From positions 90,178 through 154,177 of the forward strand of contig WYBP01000002.1 in assembly GCA_011525845.1 (NCBI GenBank): a stretch of 64,000 nucleotides of DNA, written 5' to 3'. Under the pieces are notes generated by a model that was not told the DNA's origin, did no database searches, and saw only the letters and a program-made list of their open reading frames with translations. How positions within the stretch are numbered: position 1 is the first letter of the stretch; each line of letters begins with the position of its first letter. This DNA comes from Gemmatimonadaceae bacterium (GTDB lineage Bacteria > Gemmatimonadota > Gemmatimonadetes > Gemmatimonadales > Gemmatimonadaceae). Both the position numbers and the translations under genes were made by a program. Below, piece by piece: positions 1 through 8,550 of this stretch.

Positions 1-1
1 A

Positions 2-757
2 GAGGTGCGGATGGAGCATCCCCTCTTCACGCCCTTCCGCGCGGCCCCGGCCGCGCTCAGCGCGCCGCGCTTCCTCCGCTATCCACGCCTCGAACCGCTC
101 GTGGGCTCGGAGGTGCTCGCCCGCTTCGACGACGGGTCGCCCGCGATCCTCGAGCGGACCGCCGGCGAGGGGCGCGTGCTCGTGCTCGCCCCGGGCCTCG
201 ACGTGCGCGAGGGCGACTTCCCGCTCCAACCGGCGTTCCTTCCGTTCCTGCGGCGCGTCGCGCTCTACGCGGCGGGCCACGAGGCCGCGCCGCTCTGGCG
301 CAGCACCGGGGAGAGCTGGATGCCGCGCGGGGTCCGCCGAGCCCCGGTGATCCAGGCTCCGGACGGCACACTGCTCCGCCCCGAAGCCACGGAGTTCGCC
401 GTCGCGCTGACCCTTGAACAGGTCGGGGTGTATGCTGCGTATGAGGGACGGGTGGACGGCTCGCCGCGGGACCGGATCGCCGTGAACGTCGGGGCCGCGG
501 AGTCCGACCTGACCCCGGCCGATCCGTCGGAACTGCTGCTCGGCGTCGCCGAGACCGCCGACTCCACGCTCCGCGGCCTCGCGCCCCCGACGTCCGTCGA
601 GATCGAATCGCGCCAGCTGGCGTGGCGCATCCTGCTGCTGGTCGGCCTGCTGCTCCTGCTCGCCGAGTCCGTGATCGCATCAAGAGGCTGGCGCGGGCGC
701 GCCCGGCGTGCCACCGTCGTAGGACCAGCCGCCACTCCGAAGGAGAGCCAGGGATGA
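2..757 (+). CDS. BatA-like membrane protein, C-terminal part (5' partial)
   Basis: The reading frame is open to the left edge of the window, so only the last ~250 residues are present. The visible part has a stretch that reads like a glutamine-amidotransferase-like fold (residues LERTAGEGRVLVLAPGLD), a beta-rich linker, and one hydrophobic C-terminal helix (WRILLLVGLLLLLAESVIAS) followed by a basic tail. This is the usual end of BatA/VWA-type membrane proteins. The stop codon overlaps the ATG of the next gene (ATGA), so the two are translationally coupled. BatA-like proteins commonly sit beside DUF4175-type proteins in MoxR/DUF58/BatA clusters, which supports the call. The VWA domain itself lies outside the window and could not be checked. 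Confidence 0.6.
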   Translation, partial: EVRMEHPLFTPFRAAPAALSAPRFLRYPRLEPLVGSEVLARFDDGSPAILERTAGEGRVLVLAPGLDVREGDFPLQPAFLPFLRRVALYAAGHEAAPLWRSTGESWMPRGVRRAPVIQAPDGTLLRPEATEFAVALTLEQVGVYAAYEGRVDGSPRDRIAVNVGAAESDLTPADPSELLLGVAETADSTLRGLAPPTSVEIESRQLAWRILLLVGLLLLLAESVIASRGWRGRARRATVVGPAATPKESQG

Positions 758-3700
758 CCGCCACCGAGCATCTCCACGACCTGCTGCGCACGCTGCGTGT
801 GCAGCGCCGGAACCGCCTCCTGCTCGAGGCGGCGGCCTCGGTCGTCATCGCCGCGGTGGCGGCGATCCTCGTCGGCCAGCTCGTGACGGCGCTCTTCGGA
901 CGCACGGGGGATGGCGTGCTCGTCGCGCGCCTCGTCGGGTACGGCCTGGTCGTGGCGGCGGCGGTGCGATTCCTGGTGCTCCCACTCCTCCGGCGCGCGA
1001 GCGACGCGGAGTTCGCGCTCTACGTGGAGGAGCACGCGCCGTCCCTTCGGCAGGGACTCATCTCCGCCGTGCACGAGCTCGGCGCTCCCCCCGCGCAGCA
1101 GTCGTCGCCCGCGCTCACCGCGCGCGTGGTGGCGCACGCGGTGCGCGACCTCCGCCCGCTGGCCACCGAACGCCGGATCGAGCGGCCGCGCGAGCGGCGC
1201 GCCCAGCGCCTGCTGGGCGGTGCCGTCGCCGCGGCCGTGCTCCTGCTCGCCTTCGGACCCGCCGGTGTGCGCGACATGGCGCGCGTGCTCTTCGCGCCCT
1301 GGTCGGTGGCGATCGCGGCCACGCCGCCGGCGCCGGCCGTCGAGGTCGAGCCGGGCGATGCCGCGGTGCCGCGCGGCGGCGCGATCGACGTGCGCGCCAC
1401 GCTCGCGCATTTCACGGCCGACGGCGCCGAGGTCGTCTTCCGCGCCGACAGCGCGGCGGAGTGGGTGCGGCTCCCGATGGGGCGCGAGACGGCGGACGGC
1501 GCCTTCGCCGGCCGCCTCTTCGACTTGAGCCAGCCCACCGAGTACTACGTGGAGGCAGCGGGCGTGCGGTCCCGCACGTATCGACTCCGCATCACCGACC
1601 TGCCCGCCGTCACGCAGCTCGCCGTGGAGCTGCGCTTCCCCGCGTACACCGGGCTGCCGATGGACCGCACGGAGGATGGCGGGGACATCGCGGCGGTCGC
1701 GGGGACGATGGTCACCATCGAGCCCAAGGTGACGCGCCCGGTGCGGAGCGGGACGCTCGTGTTCGATGATGGCCGCACGGTCGCGCTCGAGGCGGACTCC
1801 ACGGGCCAGCTCCGCGGCCGCTTCCGCCTCGCGACCCCGGGCTTCTACCGCGTGGACCTCGTCGCCGCCGACGGCCGCAGCGTCGCGGGAGGGGTGCAGT
1901 ACGCGGTGGAGGTGCTGCAGGACCGCGCGCCCCAGGTCCGCATCAAGGAGCCCGGGCGCGACACCAAGGTCACGGCGCTCGAGGAGGTCACGATCGAGGC
2001 GCTCGCGAACGACGACTTCGGCGTGCGCTCCCTCGAGCTCCGCTACCGGGTGAACGGCGGTGAGGAGCAGCGGATCACCCTCGCGACGCCCAGCGGGCAG
2101 TCGGAGGAGACGCAGGCCGCGCACACCCTCCTCCTCGAGGAGATGGGCCTCAAGCCAGGCGACCTCGTGGCCTACAACGCGGCCGCCACGGATGCCGCGG
2201 GCCAGGAAGCGCTGAGCGACGTCTACTTCCTGCAGGTGCGCCCCTGGTCGCGCGACTATCGCCAGGCGGAGTCGGGAGGCGGCGGCGGAGGTGGCGGGGC
2301 AGGCGGCGGCGAGTCGCCCGGCGACCTCGTGCAGCGGCAGCGCGACGTGGTGGCGGGCACCTACAACTGGCTCCGCGACAGCGCGAAGACGGCCGAGCGC
2401 CAGCGGAACGAGGACGTCACCACGCTCGCCATCGCCCAGGGGAGCCTCCGCGAGGAGGTCGCGACGCTGGCGCAGCGGATGCTCGAGCGCGGCATCACGC
2501 AGGGGGACACGACCTTCGCGCAGATCCGCGAGGCGCTCGTGAGCGCCACCAAGGAGATGAAGGTCGCCGAGGAGAAGCTCGGCACCCGCGACGGCCGCGC
2601 GGCCCTCCCCTCCGAGGAGCGGGCGCTCCGCGACCTGCAGCGCGCCGACGCGCTCTACCGCGAGGTGCAGATCCAGCAGGGGAACCAGCAGGGGGGCGGG
2701 GGAGGCGGCGGCGGCGGACAGCGCGCCGAGGACCTCGCCGACCTGTTCGAGCTCGAGAACGACCGCATGCGCAACCAGTACGAGGCCGTGCAGCAGCAGG
2801 CGGCGGCTGGGGGCGCGCAGGAGGTGAACGAGACGCTCGAGCGGCTGCGCCAGTTGGCAGCGCGACAGCAGCAGGAGAACGAGCGGTTGCAGCGGCAGGC
2901 CGAGGCGATGCGCGACCGCATGGGGCGCGAGGCCGCCGGCGGAGGGGGTGGCGCGCAGCGCGAACTCGCGCGCCAGGCGGAGGAGGAGGCGCGCCGGCTC
3001 GAGCGGCTCGCGCGCGAGCAGCAGTCGCAGGACCTCGCCGAGGCCGCGCGGCAGATGCAGCGCGCCGCGGACGCCATGCGGCAGGCGGCGGGCGGGTCGG
3101 AGGCGCAGGGGAGTGCCGCGCTCGAGGAGCTGGAGCGCGCGACGCGCCGCCTGGAGGATTCGCGCAACCGCGACCTGAGTGATGGCATCAAGCAGCTCGC
3201 CGACCAGGCGAAGGCGCTCGAGGCGCGGCAGCGCGCGATCGCCGAGGACGTGAAGCGGATGCTCGGGTCGAGCGGCGCGCAGCGCGCCGAACAGCAGCGG
3301 CAGCTCACCGAGCGGAAGGACGGCCTGAACGCCGAGGTCGGCCGGCTGGAGGCGGAGGCGGAGCGCCTCTCGCGCGAGGGGCGGCGCGACCAGCCGACGG
3401 CGGCGAGCCGGCTGCGCGAGGCGTCGGACGCGATCCGCGAGAACCGGGTGCAGGACAAGATCCAGTTCTCCAAGAGCGTCATCCGCGGCGGTTCACCGGA
3501 GTACGCCACCGCGTTCGAGGAGCAGATCGGGGACAACATCGCCGAGGCGTCGGAGAAGCTGCGCGAGGCCGTCGGCGCGCTGGCGGGCGAGTCGGTGGCA
3601 CGCCAGCAGGAGCGGGCGCTGGAGCAGGCGCGCGCGCTGGTGCGCGGTGTCGAGAGCCTGCGCGACCGCGCGCAGCAGCAGGCGCAGCAGGGCGAGCAGG

Positions 3701-4335
3701 GGCAGCAGGGCCAGCAGGGGCAGCAGGGGCAGCAGGCGCAGCAGGGCCAGCAGGGGCAGCAGGGGCAACAGGGGCAGCAGGGCCAGCAAGGGCAGCAAGG
3801 GCAGCAAGGGCAGCAAGGGCAGCAAGGGCAGCAAGGGCAGCAAGGGCAGCAAGGGCAGCAAGGCCAGGGCGGCGGGCAGCCCGGCCAGCGCGGCGACGGG
3901 AATCCGCAGAATGGCGGGATGGCCGACGGCCGCCCCGGCGCCAACCGCACGCCCACCCTCTCGGGCGCACAGCAGCGCCAGCTCTCCCGCGAGTTCGGGC
4001 TTCGCCGCGAGGACGCCGAGTCGCTCCGCGAGCTCGCGCGGGCGCAGGGACTCGACGTGAGCGCCCTCAACCGCGCGATCGACGACCTGCGGCGCCTCGA
4101 GGCCGGCCGCACGCTCAACGACTACCACGCCACGGAGGCGCTCCAGACCGCGTTGCTCGAACGCCTCAAGGCCTTCGAGTTCGCGCTCCACCGCGAGCTC
4201 ACCCAGAACGCGGGCCCGAAGTCCGCCCTCGGGGCGCGGTCGCCGGTGCCGAGCGAGTACCGCGCGCAGGTCGAGGAGTACTACCGCTCGTTGGCGCGCC
4301 CGCAGCCGCCGACACCGCCCGACCCGCGTCCGTGA
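754..4335 (+). CDS. DUF4175-type large membrane protein with Gln-Gly repeat
   Basis: A 1193-residue protein. The start is the ATG overlapping the previous stop, because the longer frame to 622 runs into the upstream gene and gives an unrelated leader. Two hydrophobic helices lie near residues 25-50 and 60-80 and a third near residue 150. An extracytoplasmic Ig-like beta region follows to about residue 500. After a poly-Gly linker comes a very long Arg/Glu/Gln-rich coiled coil, then a Gly-Gln-Gln repeat block (residues ~975-1037) and a helical C-terminus. This layout matches DUF4175 proteins that neighbour BatA-like genes. Biochemical function is unknown; a scaffold role in the envelope is an inference. 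Confidence 0.7.
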   Translation: MTATEHLHDLLRTLRVQRRNRLLLEAAASVVIAAVAAILVGQLVTALFGRTGDGVLVARLVGYGLVVAAAVRFLVLPLLRRASDAEFALYVEEHAPSLRQGLISAVHELGAPPAQQSSPALTARVVAHAVRDLRPLATERRIERPRERRAQRLLGGAVAAAVLLLAFGPAGVRDMARVLFAPWSVAIAATPPAPAVEVEPGDAAVPRGGAIDVRATLAHFTADGAEVVFRADSAAEWVRLPMGRETADGAFAGRLFDLSQPTEYYVEAAGVRSRTYRLRITDLPAVTQLAVELRFPAYTGLPMDRTEDGGDIAAVAGTMVTIEPKVTRPVRSGTLVFDDGRTVALEADSTGQLRGRFRLATPGFYRVDLVAADGRSVAGGVQYAVEVLQDRAPQVRIKEPGRDTKVTALEEVTIEALANDDFGVRSLELRYRVNGGEEQRITLATPSGQSEETQAAHTLLLEEMGLKPGDLVAYNAAATDAAGQEALSDVYFLQVRPWSRDYRQAESGGGGGGGGAGGGESPGDLVQRQRDVVAGTYNWLRDSAKTAERQRNEDVTTLAIAQGSLREEVATLAQRMLERGITQGDTTFAQIREALVSATKEMKVAEEKLGTRDGRAALPSEERALRDLQRADALYREVQIQQGNQQGGGGGGGGGQRAEDLADLFELENDRMRNQYEAVQQQAAAGGAQEVNETLERLRQLAARQQQENERLQRQAEAMRDRMGREAAGGGGGAQRELARQAEEEARRLERLAREQQSQDLAEAARQMQRAADAMRQAAGGSEAQGSAALEELERATRRLEDSRNRDLSDGIKQLADQAKALEARQRAIAEDVKRMLGSSGAQRAEQQRQLTERKDGLNAEVGRLEAEAERLSREGRRDQPTAASRLREASDAIRENRVQDKIQFSKSVIRGGSPEYATAFEEQIGDNIAEASEKLREAVGALAGESVARQQERALEQARALVRGVESLRDRAQQQAQQGEQGQQGQQGQQGQQAQQGQQGQQGQQGQQGQQGQQGQQGQQGQQGQQGQQGQQGQQGQGGGQPGQRGDGNPQNGGMADGRPGANRTPTLSGAQQRQLSREFGLRREDAESLRELARAQGLDVSALNRAIDDLRRLEAGRTLNDYHATEALQTALLERLKAFEFALHRELTQNAGPKSALGARSPVPSEYRAQVEEYYRSLARPQPPTPPDPRP
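3790..3861 (+). repeat. Eight perfect copies of a 9-bp coding microsatellite
   Basis: The unit GGGCAGCAA is repeated eight times without a mismatch and encodes Gly-Gln-Gln. It sits at the 3' end of a longer GQQ tract (about 3676-3866), whose 5' half carries synonymous CAG/CAA changes. The perfect half therefore looks like a recent expansion. The unit length is a multiple of three, so copy changes keep the frame. Confidence 0.9.
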
Positions 4336-4345
4336 CCCTCCCCGC

Positions 4346-5731
4346 GTGACGGGGGCGACCTACGCGCGCCGGCTCGGGCTCTTCTCCGGCACGCTACTGG
4401 TCGTCGGGGGGATCATCGGGTCGGGGATCTTCCTGAACCCCGCGGTGGTCGCGCAGCGCGTGGGCACGCCCGCGCTCACGATGGTCGCATGGGCGCTCGG
4501 TGCCCTGGTCGCGATCCTCGGCGCGTTCATCTTCGCGGAGCTCGGTGCGCGCGCACCGGCCGCCGGTGGTGGGTACGCCTACCTGCGGGATGCCTTCGGA
4601 CCGCTCCCGGCGTTCCTCTACGGCTGGGCCCTGCTGCTCGCCATCGCGAGCGGCGCCACGGCGGCCGTCGCGGTCACCTTCGCCAACTACGCCGCACCGC
4701 TCGTGGGCCTCGCGCCCGGCACCGAGCGCGCGCTCGCGGTGGGGGCGATCACCCTCTTCTCCCTCGTGAACGTGGTGGGTGTCGCGCCGGGCGCCTGGGT
4801 GCAGAACGTCCTCACCCTGCTCAAGCTCGCGGCCATCACCGGACTCGTCCTGGTGGGAGTCGGTGCGTTCGGGGCGCTCGACGCCACCCCCGCGGCGGCG
4901 ATCGCTGCCGGGTCCGCCGCGGCGCCGGCCGCCTCCGCGCTCACCGTTCCCGATGGGGCGCTCGCCCTCGCCGTCGCGATCGGCACCGCGCTCGTGCCGG
5001 TGCTCTTCGCGTTCGGGGGCTGGCAGCAGACGAACTTCGTGGCCGAGGAGATGGTCGATCCCCGACGCGACCTGCCGCGCGCGCTCATCCTCGGCGTCTC
5101 GATCGTCGCGGTGGCGTACCTGCTGGTGAACCTCGCCTACCTGCAGGCACTGGGCATCGACGGGCTGGCGGCGAGCACGGCGCCTGCCGCCGAGACGATG
5201 GCGCTCCATCTCGGAGCCGCCGGCCGCACGGCGATCGCGATCGGCATCGCCTGTTCCACCGCGGGCTTCCTGATGGTGGTGATCCTGGTGACGCCGCGCG
5301 TCTACCAGGCCATGGCGCGTGACGGGGTCTTCTTCGCCGGACTGGCCACGCTCCACCCGCGCACCCGCACGCCCGTGAACGCGATCCTCCTGCAGGGAGC
5401 GTGGGCCGTCGCGCTCGTGCTCTCGGGCACCTATGGCGAGCTGCTGGACTGGGTGACCTTCGCGGACTGGATCTTCTTCGGGGCGACGGCGGCCACACTC
5501 GTGGTGTACCGGCGCCGTGCTCCCGCAGGCGAGCACTACCGCGCTCCGCTCCACCCCTGGAGCACCGGGCTCTTCATGCTCGCCGCGCTCTACGTGGTGC
5601 TCGGTGCCATCGTCTCCAATCCGGTGAATGCGCTGCGCGGATCGCTCGTGCTGCTGGCGGGGGTGCCGGCCTATCTCTGGTGGCGGGGGCGCGGCGGGAC
5701 CCCTGACACCAGGCCGGCCGCCGCGCCGTAA
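4346..5731 (+). CDS. APC-superfamily amino acid permease
   Basis: A 461-residue polytopic membrane protein with about 12 hydrophobic helices, the usual size for the amino acid-polyamine-organocation family. The first helix carries the family motif GGIIGSGIF (residues ~19-27), the substrate-binding glycine-rich unwound segment of TM1. A second conserved segment, FAFGGWQQTNFVAEEM, is typical of TM6 and the following loop in LAT/serine-threonine exchanger-like members. The GTG start lies 10 bases after the stop of the previous gene, so co-transcription is possible. The family catalyses amino acid uptake or exchange across the inner membrane; the substrate cannot be read from the sequence. Confidence 0.88.
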   Translation: MTGATYARRLGLFSGTLLVVGGIIGSGIFLNPAVVAQRVGTPALTMVAWALGALVAILGAFIFAELGARAPAAGGGYAYLRDAFGPLPAFLYGWALLLAIASGATAAVAVTFANYAAPLVGLAPGTERALAVGAITLFSLVNVVGVAPGAWVQNVLTLLKLAAITGLVLVGVGAFGALDATPAAAIAAGSAAAPAASALTVPDGALALAVAIGTALVPVLFAFGGWQQTNFVAEEMVDPRRDLPRALILGVSIVAVAYLLVNLAYLQALGIDGLAASTAPAAETMALHLGAAGRTAIAIGIACSTAGFLMVVILVTPRVYQAMARDGVFFAGLATLHPRTRTPVNAILLQGAWAVALVLSGTYGELLDWVTFADWIFFGATAATLVVYRRRAPAGEHYRAPLHPWSTGLFMLAALYVVLGAIVSNPVNALRGSLVLLAGVPAYLWWRGRGGTPDTRPAAAP

Positions 5732-5734
5732 GTT
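5729..5734 (+). promoter_or_regulatory. Putative -10 box for a leaderless transcript
   Basis: TAAGTT lies five bases before the ATG at 5740 and overlaps the stop codon of the permease gene. No Shine-Dalgarno sequence is visible. The spacing matches the boxes before cysS and uvrA. No good -35 hexamer was found at 17 bases. Confidence 0.35.
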
Positions 5735-5739
5735 CAGGC

Positions 5740-6408
5740 ATGGACCAAGCCGTCACGCAGGCAGCACCCGCCGGGGTCACGCAGCAGAGCGCCCCGCCAG
5801 CGCCTCCCGCACCGCCGCCGTCACCGAGCGCGCCCTACGTCACCTCCACGGGCGTGGTGCTGAACCCGCCGACGACGGCGGCGGAGATCCGGGCGCTGCG
5901 CGACCAGCGCTCCGAACTCTCCAACCAGCTCGTCTCGGCCGCCGGCCGCCGCGAGGAACTCGCCCGCGACATGGCCAGGGCTCCGGACGCCGCGCAACCG
6001 GGCCTGCAGGCGCGCATCGACCTCCTCGACGAGCGCATCCTCAAGCTCGAGGCCGACATCGCCGAGAGCGGCCGACTCCTCGTCTCCGCGACGGGAAGTG
6101 TCGTGGACGACGCACCCTCGATCCCCGGGATCCCCCGCATGGACTTCACCGCCGTCTCCGTCGTCTTCACGCTCTTCGTCCTCGCACCCATCGCGTTCAC
6201 GATCGCGCGCAGCATCTGGCGCCGCGGGTCCGCGCCGCCGGCCGACGCCACGCTCGAGCGCGCCAACGCCGAGCGTCTCGGCCGGCTCGAGACCGCCGTC
6301 GACTCGATCGCCGTCGAGGTCGAGCGCATCTCGGAGGGTCAGCGATTCGTGACCAAGCTGCTCGCGGAGTCCAAGGACAAGCTGCGCGTCGAGGCGCCGC
6401 GCTCGTAG
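5740..6408 (+). CDS. Hypothetical coiled-coil protein with one membrane helix
   Basis: A 222-residue protein I do not recognise. The N-terminus is Pro/Ala-rich and low complexity. Residues ~45-110 are charged and heptad-like, as in a coiled coil. One hydrophobic helix (FTAVSVVFTLFVLAPIAFTI, residues ~145-165) is followed by a basic RRG motif and a second short helical stretch with regularly spaced Leu and Glu. It starts eight bases after the permease stop. With no signal peptide and a basic stretch after the helix, the topology is uncertain. It could be a small envelope or signalling scaffold; no function is claimed. Confidence 0.65.
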   Translation: MDQAVTQAAPAGVTQQSAPPAPPAPPPSPSAPYVTSTGVVLNPPTTAAEIRALRDQRSELSNQLVSAAGRREELARDMARAPDAAQPGLQARIDLLDERILKLEADIAESGRLLVSATGSVVDDAPSIPGIPRMDFTAVSVVFTLFVLAPIAFTIARSIWRRGSAPPADATLERANAERLGRLETAVDSIAVEVERISEGQRFVTKLLAESKDKLRVEAPRS

Positions 6409-6415
6409 CGCGGCG

Positions 6416-7585
6416 TCAGCTCGAGTAGTAGGACGCGTTCTCCTCGATGTAGCCCTTGGTGAGGTCGCAGCCGTAGACGGTCGCGCTCCCATCGCCGACG
6501 CCGAGGGCGACCTCGAGGTCCACGACCTCGGCGGCGAGCGCGGTGCGCACGACCGCGTCGTCGAAGGTGAGCCGCTCCCCGCCCCGCACCACCTGGAACC
6601 CATTGATCCAGGCGTCGGTGGACGCGGGCCGGATCTCGCAGTCGAAGCACTTGCCCACCGCCATCAGCAGGCGCCCGACGTTCGGGTCCGCGCCGTGCAC
6701 CATCGTCTTCACGAGGGGCGAGTTGAGGATGGACTTGGCGACGGTCGCCGCCTCGCCGGCGTCCCGCGCCCCACGCACCGAGACGCGGAGCAGGTGCTCG
6801 GCGCCCTCGCCGTCGCGGCCGAGGATCTCGGTCATCCGCACGCAGCCGGCCACGAGCGCCTCCAGGAAGGCGCCCTCGTCCACGGGGCCCGCGAGGCCGT
6901 TCGCGAGGATCGCGCAGGTGTCGGAGGTGCTCGTGTCCGTGTCCACGCTGAGCATGTTGAACGAGCGCGCCACGGCGGTGCGCAGCATGCGGTCGAGCGT
7001 GGGCGCGGCGATCGCCGCGTCGGTGAAGATGTAGGCGAGCATCGTCGCCATGTTCGGCTCGATCATCCCCGAGCCCTTGGCCACCCAGGTGATCGTCGAC
7101 GCACCGACGCTCGTGGAGAGCGCCTTGGGATGCGTGTCGGTGGTCATGATCCCCTCCGCGCCCACCAGCGGGTCCGTCTGGAGGTCCGCCGCCATGCCCC
7201 GGATGCCGGTCTCGATCTTCTCCACCGGGAGCTGCACGCCGATGACGCCGGTGGAGCTCACGAGCACGCGGTCGGCCCCCGTCCCGATCTCGGCGGCGGC
7301 CGCGGCGGCCATGCGCCGCGCGTTCTCCAGTCCGCGCGCCCCGGTGGCGACGTTGCTCACCTTGCTGTTGGCGACGATCGCCCGGAGCGTGCCACCGCGG
7401 ATCGTCTCGCGGCCGAGCACGATCGGCGCGCCGGGGAAGTGGTTCCGGGTGAAGACGGCCGCGGCGGCGGCGTCCACGTCGCTCACGAAGAGTGTGAGGT
7501 CCCTGGCGCTGGGCTTGAGGCCGACGTTGCGGCTGGCGCACCGGAAGCCCGTGGGGAAGCGCGGGGGGTCGTGGAACGTCGGCAT
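6416..7585 (-). CDS. argJ: ArgJ-family glutamate/ornithine N-acetyltransferase, divergent
   Basis: A 389-residue protein of the ArgJ family, which moves an acetyl group between N-acetylornithine and glutamate in arginine synthesis. ArgJ self-cleaves at an Ala-Thr bond: NMATML is present, with the nucleophile at Thr181. SSTGVIG (oxyanion hole), TDTHPKA (catalytic Lys) and RDGEGA are also kept. Two normally conserved segments are changed. NSGNANA reads NSKVSNVATG (73-82), and DGDTSTND reads DTDTSTSD (~214-221). The C-terminal tail (NASYYSS) also departs from the usual N-A-x-Y ending. The family assignment is firm. Acetyl-CoA-dependent activity or an altered acyl donor cannot be decided here. 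Confidence 0.85.
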   Translation of the reverse strand: MPTFHDPPRFPTGFRCASRNVGLKPSARDLTLFVSDVDAAAAAVFTRNHFPGAPIVLGRETIRGGTLRAIVANSKVSNVATGARGLENARRMAAAAAAEIGTGADRVLVSSTGVIGVQLPVEKIETGIRGMAADLQTDPLVGAEGIMTTDTHPKALSTSVGASTITWVAKGSGMIEPNMATMLAYIFTDAAIAAPTLDRMLRTAVARSFNMLSVDTDTSTSDTCAILANGLAGPVDEGAFLEALVAGCVRMTEILGRDGEGAEHLLRVSVRGARDAGEAATVAKSILNSPLVKTMVHGADPNVGRLLMAVGKCFDCEIRPASTDAWINGFQVVRGGERLTFDDAVVRTALAAEVVDLEVALGVGDGSATVYGCDLTKGYIEENASYYSS

Positions 7586-7782
7586 CGCGGAGGTCGGGTG
7601 GGGCGGGAAAGGGGAGCGCGGAAGTTATCGTGCCACGGCGGAACCGCGCCACGCGAGGCGGCGGGCGGCTGGCGGGTTCGCGCGCCCGGGGACGCGGTTA
7701 ACATCCCCGTCCGCCTGGCGTCAGATGGACAGAACCGGGTGTCCACCACGGACGCCCGCACCGCAGATGCCAGGAGAGGACC

Positions 7783-8478
7783 ATGAAGCACCCCATCCCT
7801 CGTTCCTTCCTCGTGCTGGGCGCGCTGATGCTCGCGCTGCCCTCGCTCGCGCCGGCCCAGCCCGGCACGGCTCCCCGCCGGCCGGCTCCCGAGGGTCCGC
7901 AGGGCGCTCCGGGCGCGCGCGCCGAGCTCCCGCCGATGGACGTCACGGCGCTGCTCAACGCGCGCCGCGCGCTCGACCTCACGCCGCGCCAGGTGGCGCA
8001 GCTCGACTCGATCGAGCGCTCGCTCGTCGCGGAGCGCCGCCAGATGGAGACCCGCATGCGCGCCATGGGCGACTCGGTGCGCGCGTCGGTGCAGGGCACG
8101 GCCCCGGCTCCCGGCGAGCGCGCCGACCGGCGCCGCGGCGTCGCCGATTCCGCCATGCGCGCCCGGATGGAGACGCTGCGCCCACAGATGGAACAGATGC
8201 GGCGTCGCGACTCCGCCTCGCGCGCCGCGGCCCAGCGGGTGCTGACGGACGCGCAGCGGCAGCAGGTGCGTGAGATGCAGGCGGAGGAGCGTGGTCGGCA
8301 GCGCGGGATGCGCGAGGCGCGGCAGGGCGGGCGCGGCGGTGCGATGCGCGGAGGCCCGCGCGGCGGTGCGCGTGGCGGCGCGCGAGGCCCAGGGGACGCG
8401 CGGGGAGCGCCGGGCGCGCGCGGGGACCGCGGGATGCGTCCGGGCCGATCGCCCGGCGCGCCCGCGCGCCGTCCGTAG
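7783..8478 (+). CDS. Exported Spy/CpxP-like protein with RG-rich tail
   Basis: A 231-residue protein with a clear signal peptide (basic start, hydrophobic core, cleavage near APAQP, residue ~26). The body is helical and Arg/Met/Gln-rich and contains a segment DLTPRQVAQLD resembling the LTxxQ motif of Spy/CpxP periplasmic chaperones. A second similar unit (VLTDAQRQQVREM) occurs near residue 150. The last ~50 residues are almost pure Arg/Gly/Ala/Pro. A strong ribosome site (AGGAGAGG) precedes the ATG. A perfect 16-bp hairpin follows the gene. Role in envelope stress is inferred from the motif only. Confidence 0.65.
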   Translation: MKHPIPRSFLVLGALMLALPSLAPAQPGTAPRRPAPEGPQGAPGARAELPPMDVTALLNARRALDLTPRQVAQLDSIERSLVAERRQMETRMRAMGDSVRASVQGTAPAPGERADRRRGVADSAMRARMETLRPQMEQMRRRDSASRAAAQRVLTDAQRQQVREMQAEERGRQRGMREARQGGRGGAMRGGPRGGARGGARGPGDARGAPGARGDRGMRPGRSPGAPARRP

Positions 8479-8493
8479 CATTGCGGCCGGGAG

Positions 8494-8535
8494 GGAAGGA
8501 GGGGCAGACTAGTGGGGTCGTCTGCCCCTCCTTCC
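8494..8535 (+). terminator. Perfect 16-bp inverted repeat, likely bidirectional-type hairpin
   Basis: Bases 8494-8509 are perfectly complementary to 8520-8535, with a 10-base loop. There is no T-run after it, only AATTC, so intrinsic termination is not certain. Its position between the stop at 8478 and the next gene fits a terminator or an RNA-stability hairpin. A GTG at 8512 lies inside the loop and is not a credible start. Confidence 0.6.
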
Positions 8536-8550
8536 AATTCGGAGACTCCC

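Noticed and set aside
3676..3866. Repeat block checked as a CRISPR array
   Set aside because: Units are 9 bp, adjacent, with no spacers, and are in frame inside a coding gene.
8512..8550. Earlier GTG start for the YIP1-family gene
   Set aside because: It lies in the loop of a perfect hairpin; the GTG at 8551 has a ribosome site and starts at the conserved region.
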